From Phytomonospora endophytica (lineage in GTDB: Bacteria; Actinomycetota; Actinomycetes; Mycobacteriales; Micromonosporaceae), in contig NZ_JACHGT010000016.1 in assembly GCF_014202425.1 (NCBI RefSeq), forward strand, positions 62,001 to 126,000: 64,000 nucleotides of DNA, given 5' to 3'. Both the position numbers and the translations under genes were made by a program. Each line of letters starts with the position of its first letter. Within the stretch, counting starts at the first letter, position 1. Below are positions 47,139 through 55,475 of the stretch, piece after piece. The notes below the pieces were generated by a model. It was not told the origin of the DNA. It made no database searches and saw nothing but the letters and a program-made list of their open reading frames with translations.

Positions 47139-47150
47139 GAACGCTTGTTC
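47139..47150. promoter_or_regulatory. Candidate TetR operator GAAC-N4-GTTC
   Basis: A 12 bp inverted repeat located between minus-35 and minus-10 positions of the inferred promoter of the TetR gene at 46569-47117. Inferred autoregulatory site. Confidence 0.4.
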
Positions 47151-47257
47151 GTGACGAGCGACTGTGACGACCGTTCCATACACGCGTTTGAGAACGTCCG
47201 GACGCAGCACACGCACGTGCCACTAGGCCTGCCCGTCGGCCGACTCCCCGGCCCGTG

Positions 47258-48325
47258 TCAGGCGGCCAGCGCCCGGTCCATGAGCAGGTAGAGCGCGCCC
47301 GAGACGTCACGGCCGCCGGTGCTCGCGTAGGCCGAGACCTGCCGCCGTCCGTCGACGCTGCTGAAGGTCACGCCCTGGAATCCCGGCCCGCCGCCGCCGT
47401 GCCCGATCACGCGCCCGTAGGGCAGGTCGGCGATCTCGATGCCCAGCCCGTAGCCGGTTCCCCGCGCGTCGAACATCCGCGTCGTGTCCACGAGCCGTCC
47501 GGCGACCAGCGCCCCCATGAAGGTGTTGAGGTCGGCGGTAGTCGAGATGAGTTCGCCGGCGGCGCCCTGCATCGTCGGGTTCATCTCGGTGACGTCGACG
47601 GGCGTGCCGTCGGCGGCGAGCGCGTAGACGTGCGCGTGCGGGCCGGGCACCCGGGTCGCCGTCCCCGGAAGGAAGGTGTCGCGCAGCCCGAGGGGGCGCA
47701 GGATCCGGCGCTCGATCTCACGGGCGTGGCCACGCCGGGCGGCACGCTCGATGATCATGCCGAGGAGGATGTAGCCGGTGTTGGAGTAGGCCTGACCTTC
47801 ACCGGGCGGGAACGTCGGCGGCCGCGTGACGCCGAGGACGACCAGTTCGCGGGGCGTGTAGGTCCGGAACCTGTTACGCAGGAAGGTCTCGGTGTCCGGG
47901 AGGACGACGGCGGTGTAGTCGGCGAGGCCGCCGGTGTGGCGCAGCAGGTGCTCGACGGTGATGTCGCGGCCGCCGGGGACCAGGCCGGGCAGCCACTTCT
48001 CGACGGTGTCGTCGAGGCGGAGCCGTCCCTCGTCGGCGAGTTGCAGGACGACGACGGCCACGAAGGGCTTGATGACGCTCCCGGCGCGGAAGCGTCCGTG
48101 CGCGGGCGCGGGACGGTGCCCGTCGATGGTGACCGTGCCCGCCGCGGCACGTCGCGCGGCGGCGCCCGAGCGCGTCTCGGCCAGCGCGGAGACCGCGCCC
48201 GCCGCGACGACGGCGGCGAGGTCCCGGTCGAGCACCGGCGGTGCCGCCTTCGCGTCCTTCCCGGTCGCCAGAAGCGTGGTGGCTCCGGCGATCCCGCCGA
48301 GCAGTGCCCTGCGTGCGACGCCCAT
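47258..48325 (-). CDS. Exported beta-lactamase-fold serine hydrolase/DD-peptidase-like
   Basis: A 355-residue serine hydrolase with an N-terminal export signal (VARRALLGGIAGATTLLATG, with a twin-Arg that may be Tat-type). The active-site motifs are S-x-x-K in AGSVIKPFVAV, Y-S-N in GQAYSNTGYIL and H-G-G in VIGHGGGGPGF. LLRHTGGLADY is typical of D-alanyl-D-alanine carboxypeptidase-like or D-aminopeptidase family members. The ATG at 48325 follows GAAGGGGTACACGC. Divergent from an AraC gene. Confidence 0.87.
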   Translation of the reverse strand: MGVARRALLGGIAGATTLLATGKDAKAAPPVLDRDLAAVVAAGAVSALAETRSGAAARRAAAGTVTIDGHRPAPAHGRFRAGSVIKPFVAVVVLQLADEGRLRLDDTVEKWLPGLVPGGRDITVEHLLRHTGGLADYTAVVLPDTETFLRNRFRTYTPRELVVLGVTRPPTFPPGEGQAYSNTGYILLGMIIERAARRGHAREIERRILRPLGLRDTFLPGTATRVPGPHAHVYALAADGTPVDVTEMNPTMQGAAGELISTTADLNTFMGALVAGRLVDTTRMFDARGTGYGLGIEIADLPYGRVIGHGGGGPGFQGVTFSSVDGRRQVSAYASTGGRDVSGALYLLMDRALAA

Positions 48326-48434
48326 GCGTGTACCCCTTCGGTGCGGTGTCAAGGAAATGGTCGCCGCCGACGGGACCGGTCGCATCGGACCGCGGGAGTA
48401 GGGGAAGCCCGGAGGAATCCCCTAAGGTCGGGGG

Positions 48435-48830
48435 GTGAGCCGCACCGAGGAGGACGTCAACCGCCGCATGCTGCGCGCACGCGACGCGATGGACCGTGCC
48501 TACGCCGAAGCTCTCGACGTCCCCGCGCTCGCGCGCATCGCGCACGTGTCGGAGGCGCATTTCAACCGGACCTTCCGCGCGACCTTCGGCGAGACCCCGC
48601 ACCGCTACCTCCAGCGCCGCCGGGTCGAGCGGGCGATGTTCCTGTTGCGGCAGACCGAGAAGAGCGTCACCGACATCTGCTTCGAGGTCGGCTTCGCCAG
48701 TCTCGGCACCTTCAGCCGCACCTTCACCGCGATCGTCGGCCGCTCCCCGCGCGCCTACCGCAACCACATCCCACCGACCGTCTACGTCCCGACCTGCTTC
48801 ACCAAGGCCTGGGGACGGCCGAGCGCCTGA
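48435..48830 (+). CDS. Short AraC-family regulator
   Basis: A 131-residue protein that is essentially only the AraC DNA-binding domain: two HTHs (ALDVPALARIAHVSEAHFNR and KSVTDICFEVGFASLGTFSR) with PRAYR closing. No N-terminal sensing domain. GTG start at 48435 with poor Shine-Dalgarno. It is followed 60 bp later by a VOC-family protein gene in the same direction, a common arrangement in actinobacteria where the regulator and VOC protein are cotranscribed. Confidence 0.88.
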   Translation: MSRTEEDVNRRMLRARDAMDRAYAEALDVPALARIAHVSEAHFNRTFRATFGETPHRYLQRRRVERAMFLLRQTEKSVTDICFEVGFASLGTFSRTFTAIVGRSPRAYRNHIPPTVYVPTCFTKAWGRPSA

Positions 48831-48890
48831 CCGGCGAAGACAGCGGTTTTGGATAAGTTTCGCGGGCCCGGTCTCGGTAACGTCGTCAGC

Positions 48891-49301
48891 ATGTTCAACA
48901 ACATCACGCACTCGCAGATCTTCGTCCTCGACCAGCAAGAGGCCCTCGACTTCTACGTCGGCAAGCTCGGCCTCGAAGTCACCGCCGACGTCGACATGGG
49001 CTTCATGCGCTGGCTCACCGTCGGCATCCCCGGCGACACCGACCGCCAGATCCTGCTGGAGACGCCCGGCCCGCCGCGGATGTCGGAGGAGACCGCCGAG
49101 CAGGTCCGCTCGCTGATCACCAAGGGCGCCATGGGCGGCAGCCTCATCTTCACCACCGACGACTGCCGCAAGACCTACGAGACGCTCAAGGAGAAGGGCG
49201 TCGAGTTCACCGACGAGCCCACCGAGCAGCCCTACGGCATCGACTGTGGCCTGCGGGATCCGTTCGGCAACAGCATCCGCTTCACGCAGCTGAGGAAGTA
49301 G
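48891..49301 (+). CDS. VOC-superfamily (glyoxalase/bleomycin-resistance-like) protein
   Basis: A 136-residue vicinal-oxygen-chelate protein: ITHSQIFVLDQQEALDFYVG-KLGLEV, then a second beta-alpha-beta unit (MGGSLIFTTDDCRKTYETLK) ending in YGIDCGLRDPFGNSIRFTQL. Possible metal ligands are the His near residue 6 and Glu/Asp in the second half. The role may be detoxification or binding; the substrate is unknown. The ATG at 48891 is preferred over an upstream start. Follows the AraC gene. Confidence 0.88.
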   Translation: MFNNITHSQIFVLDQQEALDFYVGKLGLEVTADVDMGFMRWLTVGIPGDTDRQILLETPGPPRMSEETAEQVRSLITKGAMGGSLIFTTDDCRKTYETLKEKGVEFTDEPTEQPYGIDCGLRDPFGNSIRFTQLRK

Positions 49302-49308
49302 CCGTGAT

Positions 49309-49334
49309 CGCCCGGGCGCCACGGCGCCCGGGCG
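49309..49334. terminator. Hairpin after the VOC gene
   Basis: CGCCCGGGCGCC (49309-49320) and GGCGCCCGGGCG (49323-49334) form a GC-rich stem with a minimal loop, 8 bases after the stop. Confidence 0.6.
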
Positions 49335-49395
49335 GCGTTCGATCGTGACGATAGCCTTCGCGGGAACCCTTGCCAGGTAAAGGAAGGAACGCGAA

Positions 49396-49977
49396 GTGAC
49401 CGCAGGACCGGCGAGCCGCCGGCTGGTGCTCAAAACCCACACCGGTGTCATCGAACTCCAGCGCAGCGCCGAGGAACTGGGCTTCGACTCACTGGGCATG
49501 CTCGACCGGGACCCGGTACGCCGCACCTACACCGAACTGGCCTGGGAAGCCCGCGACGGCGTCACCGTCCACTACGTCGAGGACGAGTTCGCCGACGAGC
49601 GCTTCGTCGTGGCGCGCGGTGGGACGTCCGACGCACGCGAGGACGTTCTCGACCGCTTCGCCGAGGTCGTCGACGTGTGGTCCCTCGACGACCTGATGTA
49701 CGAGGTCTCGGCCGCGCGCTACGCCTCAGGCCGTGCCCGCGCGGTGATGCGCCTCGGCGTGGGATCGCCGCTGACGGCCGTCGACAGTGTCGTCGTCCGG
49801 ATCACCCACGCGGCAACGGATCCCGATCCACGCGTGCGCAAGGCCGCCGTGTGGGCGATGGCCTACGCCGACTGGCCCGAGTACGGCGACGCGCTCGTCT
49901 ACGCCGCCGCCGACCACGACCTGGGCATCGCCCGCGCGGCCACGACGGTCCTGGACCGGCTGGGCGAGGCGGCGTAG
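49396..49977 (+). CDS. Hypothetical protein with HEAT-like C-terminus
   Basis: A 193-residue soluble protein from a GTG (49396) preceded by AAAGGAAGG. The N-terminal half is mixed and acidic (LVLKTHTGVIELQRSAEELG, VHYVEDEFADERFVV). The C-terminal half looks like HEAT-type helical pairs (DPDPRVRKAAVWAMAYADWP, HDLGIARAATTVLDRLGEAA). No catalytic motif. Neighbours give no hint of function. A candidate scaffold or inhibitor. Confidence 0.65.
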   Translation: MTAGPASRRLVLKTHTGVIELQRSAEELGFDSLGMLDRDPVRRTYTELAWEARDGVTVHYVEDEFADERFVVARGGTSDAREDVLDRFAEVVDVWSLDDLMYEVSAARYASGRARAVMRLGVGSPLTAVDSVVVRITHAATDPDPRVRKAAVWAMAYADWPEYGDALVYAAADHDLGIARAATTVLDRLGEAA

Positions 49978-50088
49978 ACGGTCCACTGTGGCCGGAGCGC
50001 TTGGGCGGTCCCGGTGATGCGGCGTAGCGCGAGGCGACCCGAAAGCGGTGCTCGTCCAGGATCGAACCCACCGCCTTGCACCGGCGAC

Positions 50089-50124
50089 GAAGCGGCCCCG
50101 CACCTTGAAGTGCGGGGCCGCTTC
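50089..50124. terminator. Strong bidirectional terminator
   Basis: A perfect 15 bp stem (50089-50103 with 50110-50124) and CTTGAA loop between the HEAT-like gene and the acyl-CoA dehydrogenase gene, whose stop is at 50133 on the minus strand. It ends with TTCC on one side and TTCG on the other. Confidence 0.8.
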
Positions 50125-50132
50125 CGTTGCGT

Positions 50133-51281
50133 CTAGAACCCCAGATCCCGCGCGATGATCATCCGCTGGACCTCGCTCGTACCCTCGCCGATCTCCAGGA
50201 TCTTCGAGTCGCGCCACATGCGCGCCACCGGGTACTCGTTCATGAACCCGTAGCCGCCGTGGATCTGCGTGGCCGCGCGGGCGTTGTCGACCGCGCCCTC
50301 CGAGGCGTGCAGTTTCGCGATCGCGGCCTGCCGCTTGAAGGGCTCACCGGCCAGCATCCGCGCGGCGGCGTCGTAGTAGGCCAGCCGCGAGGTGTGCGCC
50401 CGGGTCTCCATGTCGGCGATCATGAACTGGATCGCCTGGTTGTCACCGATCGGGCGGCCGAAGGCCTCACGCTGGTGGGCGTACTTGATCGACTCGTCGA
50501 CGCAGCCCTGCGCCAGACCGACCGACAGCGCGGCGATCGCGATGCGCCCCTCGTCGAGGATCCGCAGGAACTGCGCGTACCCGCGCCCGCGCTCACCGAC
50601 CAGATTGGACAGTGGGACACGCACGTCGTCGAAGAACAGCTCGCGGGTGTCCGAGGCGAGCCAGCCGACCTTCGAGTACTCGTCGGCGACGGTGAAGCCC
50701 GGCGTCCCGCGCGGCACGATGATCGAGGAGATCTCCGGGCCGCCCTTGTCGGTCGTTCCGGTGACCGCGGTGACCGTGACGAAGTCGGTGATGTCGGTGC
50801 CGGCGTTGGTGATGAAGCACTTCGAGCCGTTGATGACCCACTCGTCACCGTCCACGACGGCCTTCGTGCGGGTGGCGCCGGCGTCCGAGCCGCCACCGGG
50901 CTCGGTCAGCCCGAAGGCCGCGAGGGCCTCACCGCGGCACAGCCTCGGCAGCCACTTCTCCTTCTGCTCCTCGGTACCGAAGCGGTAGATCGGCATCGCC
51001 CCCAGCGACACGGCCGCCTCAAGCGTGATCGCGACCGACGAGTCGACGCGCGCCAGCTCTTCGAGGGCGAGGCACAGCGCGAAGTAGTCGCCGCCCATGC
51101 CGCCGTACTTCTCGTCGAACGGCAACCCGAACAGGCCCATCTGCCCCATCTGGCGCACCAGCTCGTAGGGGAACCTCCGCTGCTCGTAGAACTCGCCGAT
51201 GACCGGCGCGACCTTGTCGGTGGCGAAGGCCCGTACGGTCTCCCGCAGCGCGGAATACTCTTCGGACAGTCCAAAGTGCAT
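50133..51281 (-). CDS. Acyl-CoA dehydrogenase
   Basis: A 382-residue FAD enzyme that introduces a trans-2,3 double bond in acyl-CoA. The motifs are FGLTEPGGGSDAGATRTKAV, WVINGSKCFITNA, VFFDDVRVPLSNLVGE-like, QREAFGRPIGDNQAIQFMIA and the C-terminal IHGGYGFMNEYPVARMWRDS-KILEIGEGTSEVQRMIIARD, with the catalytic Glu in the EIGEGTS segment. Length and motifs fit short- or branched-chain enzymes such as isovaleryl-CoA dehydrogenase. It follows the carboxylase beta gene by 14 bp in one operon, fitting leucine or branched-chain acyl-CoA breakdown. Confidence 0.92.
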   Translation of the reverse strand: MHFGLSEEYSALRETVRAFATDKVAPVIGEFYEQRRFPYELVRQMGQMGLFGLPFDEKYGGMGGDYFALCLALEELARVDSSVAITLEAAVSLGAMPIYRFGTEEQKEKWLPRLCRGEALAAFGLTEPGGGSDAGATRTKAVVDGDEWVINGSKCFITNAGTDITDFVTVTAVTGTTDKGGPEISSIIVPRGTPGFTVADEYSKVGWLASDTRELFFDDVRVPLSNLVGERGRGYAQFLRILDEGRIAIAALSVGLAQGCVDESIKYAHQREAFGRPIGDNQAIQFMIADMETRAHTSRLAYYDAAARMLAGEPFKRQAAIAKLHASEGAVDNARAATQIHGGYGFMNEYPVARMWRDSKILEIGEGTSEVQRMIIARDLGF

Positions 51282-51295
51282 GGCCGTACTCCTTC

Positions 51296-52840
51296 TTAGA
51301 CAGGGGTGATGCCGTGGCGACGGCGCGAGAAGGTGCGGTCCTTGGTCGCGGCGGCGGCGTAACGGGCGATCAGCTCGTCGCGCAGCCGTTCCGGGTCGAT
51401 GATCGTGTCGACGACCAGCTCGGCGGCCAGATGGGTGATGTCGATGTCTTCCTCGTAGGCGGCGCGCTGCTCGGCGACGAACCGCGCGCGCTCGTCGGCG
51501 TCCTCGATCGCGGCGATCTTCTTGGCGTACACGGCGTTCACGGCGGCGTCGGCGCCCATGACGGCGATCTTCGCCGTCGGCAGCGCGATCGTCGCGTCGG
51601 GCGCGAAACCGGGCCCGGCCATGGCGTACAGCCCAGCGCCGTAGGCCTTGCGGACCACGACGCACATCTTCGGCACCGTCGCCTCGGAGATCGCGCTGAT
51701 CATCTTGGCACCGTGGCGGATGATGCCCTGCTTCTCCACGGCCGTGCCGACCATGAAGCCGGGCACGTCGGCGAGGAACAGCAACGGCACGTTGAACGCG
51801 TCGCACAACTGCACGAAACGCGCGGCCTTGTCGGCGGAGTCGACGAACAGCACGCCGCCCTTGAACAGCGAGTTGTTCGCCACGATCCCGACCGGCTGCC
51901 CGTTGAGCCGCGCGAACCCGGTGGTGAGCTCCTTGGCCCAGCGCGCCTGGATCTCGAAGAAGCTGCCCTCGTCGACGATTCCCTTGACCAGCTTGCGGAT
52001 GTCGAAGGCCTGCCGCTCGTTCGGCGGGACCACCGTCGCCAGGTCGGCCGCCTCCGGCTCGCGGGCCTCGACGACCGGCGGTTGTCCACTGTGGTTGGAC
52101 GGCAGGTAGGAGAGGTACTCGCGGACGACCTGGAGCGCGTCGGCCTCGGTCTTGCACAGGAAGTGCCCGACGCCCGACTCGGTCGTGTGCATCTTGGCAC
52201 CGCCCATGGCCTCCAGGGTCGTCTTCTCCCCGGTGACCATCTCCACCATGCGGTCCGAGCCGAGGTACATCGAGGCGTTGCCCTCGACCATCGCGACGAC
52301 GTCGCAGAAGGCCGGGATGTAGGCGCCGCCGGCCGCGCTCGGCCCGAACAGCGCGCACACCTGCGGGATGGAACCCGACGCGCGAACCTGGTTGTAGAAG
52401 ATCTTGCCCGCGCCACGGCGGCCCGGGAACAGCTCGACCTGGTCGGTGATCCGCGCGCCCGCCGAGTCGACGAGGTAGACCATCGGCACCTGCGTCTCGT
52501 AGGCGCGCTCGGTGATCCGGATCAGTTTCTCGACCGTCCGCGCGCCCCACGACCCGGCCTTCACCGTCGAGTCGTTGGCGGCGACGCACACCCGCCGACC
52601 GTCCACAGTGGCCGTTCCGGTGACCACGCCGTCGGCGGGCAGGTTCGGTTCACCGCCGGGACCCGTCGACAGGGCGTTGGCGAACAGCCCGTCCTCGACG
52701 AAGGAACCCTCGTCGACCAGCAGCGCGATGCGCTCGCGGGCGAACAGTTTGCCCTTCGCGCGGTTGGCCGCGTGGTACTTCTCGGCCCCACCGGACCGGA
52801 TCTGCTTGGAGAGCTCGTCGAGGTTGTGCTCGTGGTTCAT
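51296..52840 (-). CDS. Acyl-CoA carboxylase beta (carboxyltransferase) subunit, MCCB-like
   Basis: A 514-residue carboxyltransferase with the tandem crotonase-type halves: KYHAANRAKGKLFARERIAL, PMVYLVDSAGARITDQVELF and SGSIPQVCALFGPSAAGGAY in the first; NVPLLFLADVPGFMVGTAVE, KQGIIRHGAKMISA and RKAYGAGLYAMAGPGFAPDA in the second (oxyanion glycines). It transfers carboxyl from biotin to an acyl-CoA; methylcrotonyl-CoA is the favoured substrate from its dehydrogenase and lyase partners, though propionyl-type cannot be excluded. It is first gene of a two-gene operon. A TetR-like palindrome overlaps its promoter (TACCCT box). Confidence 0.92.
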   Translation of the reverse strand: MNHEHNLDELSKQIRSGGAEKYHAANRAKGKLFARERIALLVDEGSFVEDGLFANALSTGPGGEPNLPADGVVTGTATVDGRRVCVAANDSTVKAGSWGARTVEKLIRITERAYETQVPMVYLVDSAGARITDQVELFPGRRGAGKIFYNQVRASGSIPQVCALFGPSAAGGAYIPAFCDVVAMVEGNASMYLGSDRMVEMVTGEKTTLEAMGGAKMHTTESGVGHFLCKTEADALQVVREYLSYLPSNHSGQPPVVEAREPEAADLATVVPPNERQAFDIRKLVKGIVDEGSFFEIQARWAKELTTGFARLNGQPVGIVANNSLFKGGVLFVDSADKAARFVQLCDAFNVPLLFLADVPGFMVGTAVEKQGIIRHGAKMISAISEATVPKMCVVVRKAYGAGLYAMAGPGFAPDATIALPTAKIAVMGADAAVNAVYAKKIAAIEDADERARFVAEQRAAYEEDIDITHLAAELVVDTIIDPERLRDELIARYAAAATKDRTFSRRRHGITPV

Positions 52841-52870
52841 ACCTGCCGCCTCGCTGCGCCGGACGTCCCT

Positions 52871-52882
52871 TAACGAACGTTA
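52871..52882. promoter_or_regulatory. TetR-type operator TAACG-AA-CGTTA before the carboxylase beta gene
   Basis: A 12 bp palindrome flanked by matching CC and GG, 31 bases upstream of the ATG and overlapping the downstream edge of a TACCCT minus-10 (minus strand, 52888-52883). The same core lies before the biotin carboxylase gene (62217-62228) and a related one before the TetR gene (62871-62884). Confidence 0.7.
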
Positions 52883-52929
52883 GGGTATCCGGGATCGTGG
52901 GGGCTTGCACAGGCGGTCGGCACGCAAAG

Positions 52930-52957
52930 ACGGGAGCGACCTCGCGGTCGCTCCCGT
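52930..52957. terminator. Terminator after the first chaplin gene
   Basis: ACGGGAGCGACC (52930-52941) pairs over 12 bp with 52946-52957 around a TCGC loop, about 24 bases beyond the chaplin stop on the minus strand. Confidence 0.75.
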
Positions 52958-52980
52958 CGTCGAGCGTATGGAGCGGCGGC

Positions 52981-53415
52981 CTAGCGGCCGTTGTTCGCGG
53001 TGGCGTCGCCGTGGCAGCCGGCGTTGGCCAGGCCGAGGATGGCGATCGAGTTCCCGCACACGGTGACCGGGACCTGCACGTCGGTGTCGACCTGGTTGCC
53101 GTTCAGCAGACCGTAGTTGTCACCCGTGGTGAGGTTGTGACCGTGACCGTGGCCGTTGCCCGCGTGGCTCGGCTTCGTGGTCGCCGTGGAGTTGCCCTTG
53201 CAGCCGGAGTTGGCGACACCGAGAATGGCGATCGAGTTCCCGCAGAGGCTGATCGGCGCCTGGATTCCGGTGATGACCTGGTTGCCGTTTCCGGCACCGT
53301 AGTTTCCACCGGTAGTCGCGTTTCCACCGGCCTGCGCGGTACCACCCGCGAGAAGAACCAGACCGGCGGCGATCATGCCGACTCGTACGCCGTTGCGCGC
53401 GAGGCTTGAGTTCAT
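52981..53415 (-). CDS. Chaplin-like secreted protein with two chaplin domains
   Basis: A 144-residue exported protein. Signal peptide SLARNGVRVGMIAAGLVLLA, cleavage after TAQA near residue 29. Two chaplin (DUF320) domains: residues 38-73 (GNYGAGNGNQVITGIQAPIS with C58 and C72) and 99-135 (DNYGLLNGNQVDTDVQVPVT with C120 and C134), each with the CGNSIAILG core. A Gly/His/Asn spacer (HAGNGHGHGHN) joins them. Chaplins are surface-active proteins that coat aerial hyphae and spores. No LAxTG sorting signal and no membrane tail. The ATG at 53415 follows AGGAAG. The first domain is the GAGNGNQ type and the second the GLLNGNQ type. Confidence 0.85.
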   Translation of the reverse strand: MNSSLARNGVRVGMIAAGLVLLAGGTAQAGGNATTGGNYGAGNGNQVITGIQAPISLCGNSIAILGVANSGCKGNSTATTKPSHAGNGHGHGHNLTTGDNYGLLNGNQVDTDVQVPVTVCGNSIAILGLANAGCHGDATANNGR

Positions 53416-53502
53416 GGAGACTTCCTGCCTTTCGGTTGAATCGTCACTTCGTCGTCGTCTTGCCTGCCTGGGTGGCCAGGACTTTCGCACCACCAATGTG
53501 CC

Positions 53503-53520
53503 CGTGAGGAATGCCTCACG
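53503..53520. promoter_or_regulatory. Palindrome CGTGAGG-AATG-CCTCACG upstream of the chaplin gene
   Basis: A perfect 7 bp inverted repeat with a 4 base spacer, about 90 bases upstream of the chaplin ATG, in a 311 bp gap (53416-53726) with lower GC at its right end. A candidate binding site for a developmental regulator. No other feature is evident in the gap. Confidence 0.4.
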
Positions 53521-53726
53521 TGGTGCCACCGTATGGGGAAACGAGCGGACACGGGGCGAGGAAACGGATTTCAGCTAAGTTCCTCATCTTCTCTGCGCTT
53601 TCCGGTGATGCGTTTTTCCCGTGCACATAGACGTGCACCAATGAATCGGACCGAAGATGAGAAGGAACGACGAGGTGAAAGGCGGTCAGATATCGACAGA
53701 CGCTGTTTTATGACGGTCACGGCCCG

Positions 53727-54515
53727 TCACAACGGCAGCTCGAAATTCTGTGCCCGCGCGTCGACGTCCAGCCCGGCCAGTTCCAGCGCGCGGCGGATCA
53801 CGGCGTCGTCGCCGTCCTCGAACTCGAAGACCGTCAGGGCCGAGATCCGCGGGTACTCATCGCGCAGGTACTCGATCAGCGCGGCGATCAGTCCCGACAG
53901 GGTCTCGGCGCCCAGGCCGCCGTCCTCGATGGCCTCACCGGCGTTGACGTAGGCGCGCGTGCCACCCAGATCGAGGTGGATGCGCGCGGGCCCGGCCTCG
54001 ACGCCGCCGTCGGGCATCGGCCGCGCCTCGACCTGCGGGACGACGAAGGGCCGCGTCCAGGTCGCGGTCTCCGCGCGCCAGATCCGGCCGATCTCCTCGA
54101 CCGTCCGCGCCCCCAGCGCCCGCGCGGCGGCGCCCGCGGGCCCCGTGTCCTGCCCGGCCCACCGGAGCGTGCCGAAGCCGCCTTCACGGGCCTTGTCGGC
54201 GGCCGTGCGGAAGATGGCCTCGTAGGCGGCGACCTCGTCGTCGTCCGGAGGCAGGTCGTCGTAGGCCTCGGCCTGGAGCTGCCGCGTCAGCCGGGACGCG
54301 AGGAGAGTCTCCACCCAGGCCCCGTCCTCGGCGGGGTAGACGGTGGCCCAGGCCAGGAGCTCGCCGTCCCGGCGGGCGGAGGCCGTGCCGATCGGGTCGG
54401 GCTGCCCCGGCTGCTCGATCTTCTCCGGCTCGGGGTGCCCGGCCCCGGCGTACACCTCGGCGGCGAGGGCGAGATCGGCGTCGGGGGCGGGGTTCCACTC
54501 GGTCTCGATGCTCAT
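53727..54515 (-). CDS. Protein with possible GNAT-like fold, function unknown
   Basis: A 262-residue acidic soluble protein. The first part resembles acetyltransferase neighbours (PIGTASARRDGELLAWATVY, VETLLASRLTRQLQAEAYDD) and the second has a strand-rich region ending YPRISALTVFEFEDGDDAVI and RALELAGLDV, like a degenerate second GNAT half. Clear acetyl-CoA Q/RxxGxG/A motifs are not visible, so the fold call is tentative. It is divergent from the XRE gene at 54587 by 71 bp. Confidence 0.6.
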   Translation of the reverse strand: MSIETEWNPAPDADLALAAEVYAGAGHPEPEKIEQPGQPDPIGTASARRDGELLAWATVYPAEDGAWVETLLASRLTRQLQAEAYDDLPPDDDEVAAYEAIFRTAADKAREGGFGTLRWAGQDTGPAGAAARALGARTVEEIGRIWRAETATWTRPFVVPQVEARPMPDGGVEAGPARIHLDLGGTRAYVNAGEAIEDGGLGAETLSGLIAALIEYLRDEYPRISALTVFEFEDGDDAVIRRALELAGLDVDARAQNFELPL

Positions 54516-54586
54516 GGCCCCATCCTGGCCGACCGCGGTGGTCCGGGTCACAGGTTCGGCCGATCCCCACTGGTTAACGTGAAGGG

Positions 54587-55417
54587 GTGACCACCCGCGA
54601 AGATCTGCGCGACTTCCTGCGCACCCGCCGCGCCCGTCTCACGCCCGCCGACGTCGGCATGCCGCCGGGGACGCGACGGCGGACGCCTGGGCTGCGACGG
54701 GAAGAGGTCGCGGTCCTCGCGGGAGTCGGCGTGTCCTGGTACACGTGGCTGGAGCAGGGGCGCGACATCACGGCGTCGGCGCAGGTCCTCGACGCGATCG
54801 CCCGGGCGCTGCGCCTCGACGAGGCCGAGCGCCGGCACCTGCATCTGCTCTCGGGCCTGTCGGAGCCGCTGCCGACGGCAGGTCCCGCGCGGCCCGTGCC
54901 CGACGAGCTGCGCCGGATCCTCGACGGCTGGCTGCCGCGGCCGGCGTACGTCATCGACCGCTATTGGAACTTCCTCGCCCTCAACAAGGCCGCCGAGATC
55001 GTCTTCGGCTTCGGTGAGACCGACCACAACTGCCTGGTCAGCTTCTTCACCAACGTCCGCTACCAGGCCGCGATCCAGCACTGGCGGGACGTGTCGGTGG
55101 ACATGGCCGCGATGTTCCGCGCGGAGTCGGCGCACCACCCCGGCGACGGGCACTTCGCCGAGATCGCCGCCGACCTCGCCACCATCAGCGAGGATTTCGC
55201 CGAGGTCTGGGCGCGCCACGACGTCCTCGAACCCGGTCCGGGCCTCAAGGCGGTCATGCACCCTGCCGTCGGCGACCTCGTCTTCGAGAACGTGCCGCTG
55301 CCCCTGCCGGGCCGGCCGGGCGAGCGGCTCGTGCTGCACAACCCGAAGCCGGAGAGCGGGACCGCCGAGAAGCTGGAGACGCTGATGGCGGGCGCGGCGG
55401 CCTTAGCCGGGTGGTGA
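54587..55417 (+). CDS. XRE-family regulator with MmyB-like ligand-binding domain
   Basis: A 276-residue third member of the family in this window: LRDFLRTRRARLTPADVGMP, RRRTPGLRREEVAVLAGVGV, SWYTWLEQGRDITAS as HTH; PAYVIDRYWNFLALNKAAEI and FLVHP/VMHPAVGDLVFENVPL-like MmyB ligand region. GTG start at 54587 after GTGAAGGG. It is followed 58 bp later by a classical SDR gene in the same direction and is divergent from the GNAT-like gene, so it could regulate either. Confidence 0.9.
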   Translation: MTTREDLRDFLRTRRARLTPADVGMPPGTRRRTPGLRREEVAVLAGVGVSWYTWLEQGRDITASAQVLDAIARALRLDEAERRHLHLLSGLSEPLPTAGPARPVPDELRRILDGWLPRPAYVIDRYWNFLALNKAAEIVFGFGETDHNCLVSFFTNVRYQAAIQHWRDVSVDMAAMFRAESAHHPGDGHFAEIAADLATISEDFAEVWARHDVLEPGPGLKAVMHPAVGDLVFENVPLPLPGRPGERLVLHNPKPESGTAEKLETLMAGAAALAGW

Positions 55418-55475
55418 CGGACCCCGGATAAAGGGCGTCAGTTTCGGTGGCGCCCACCGTCGCAGGCTTGGCCGC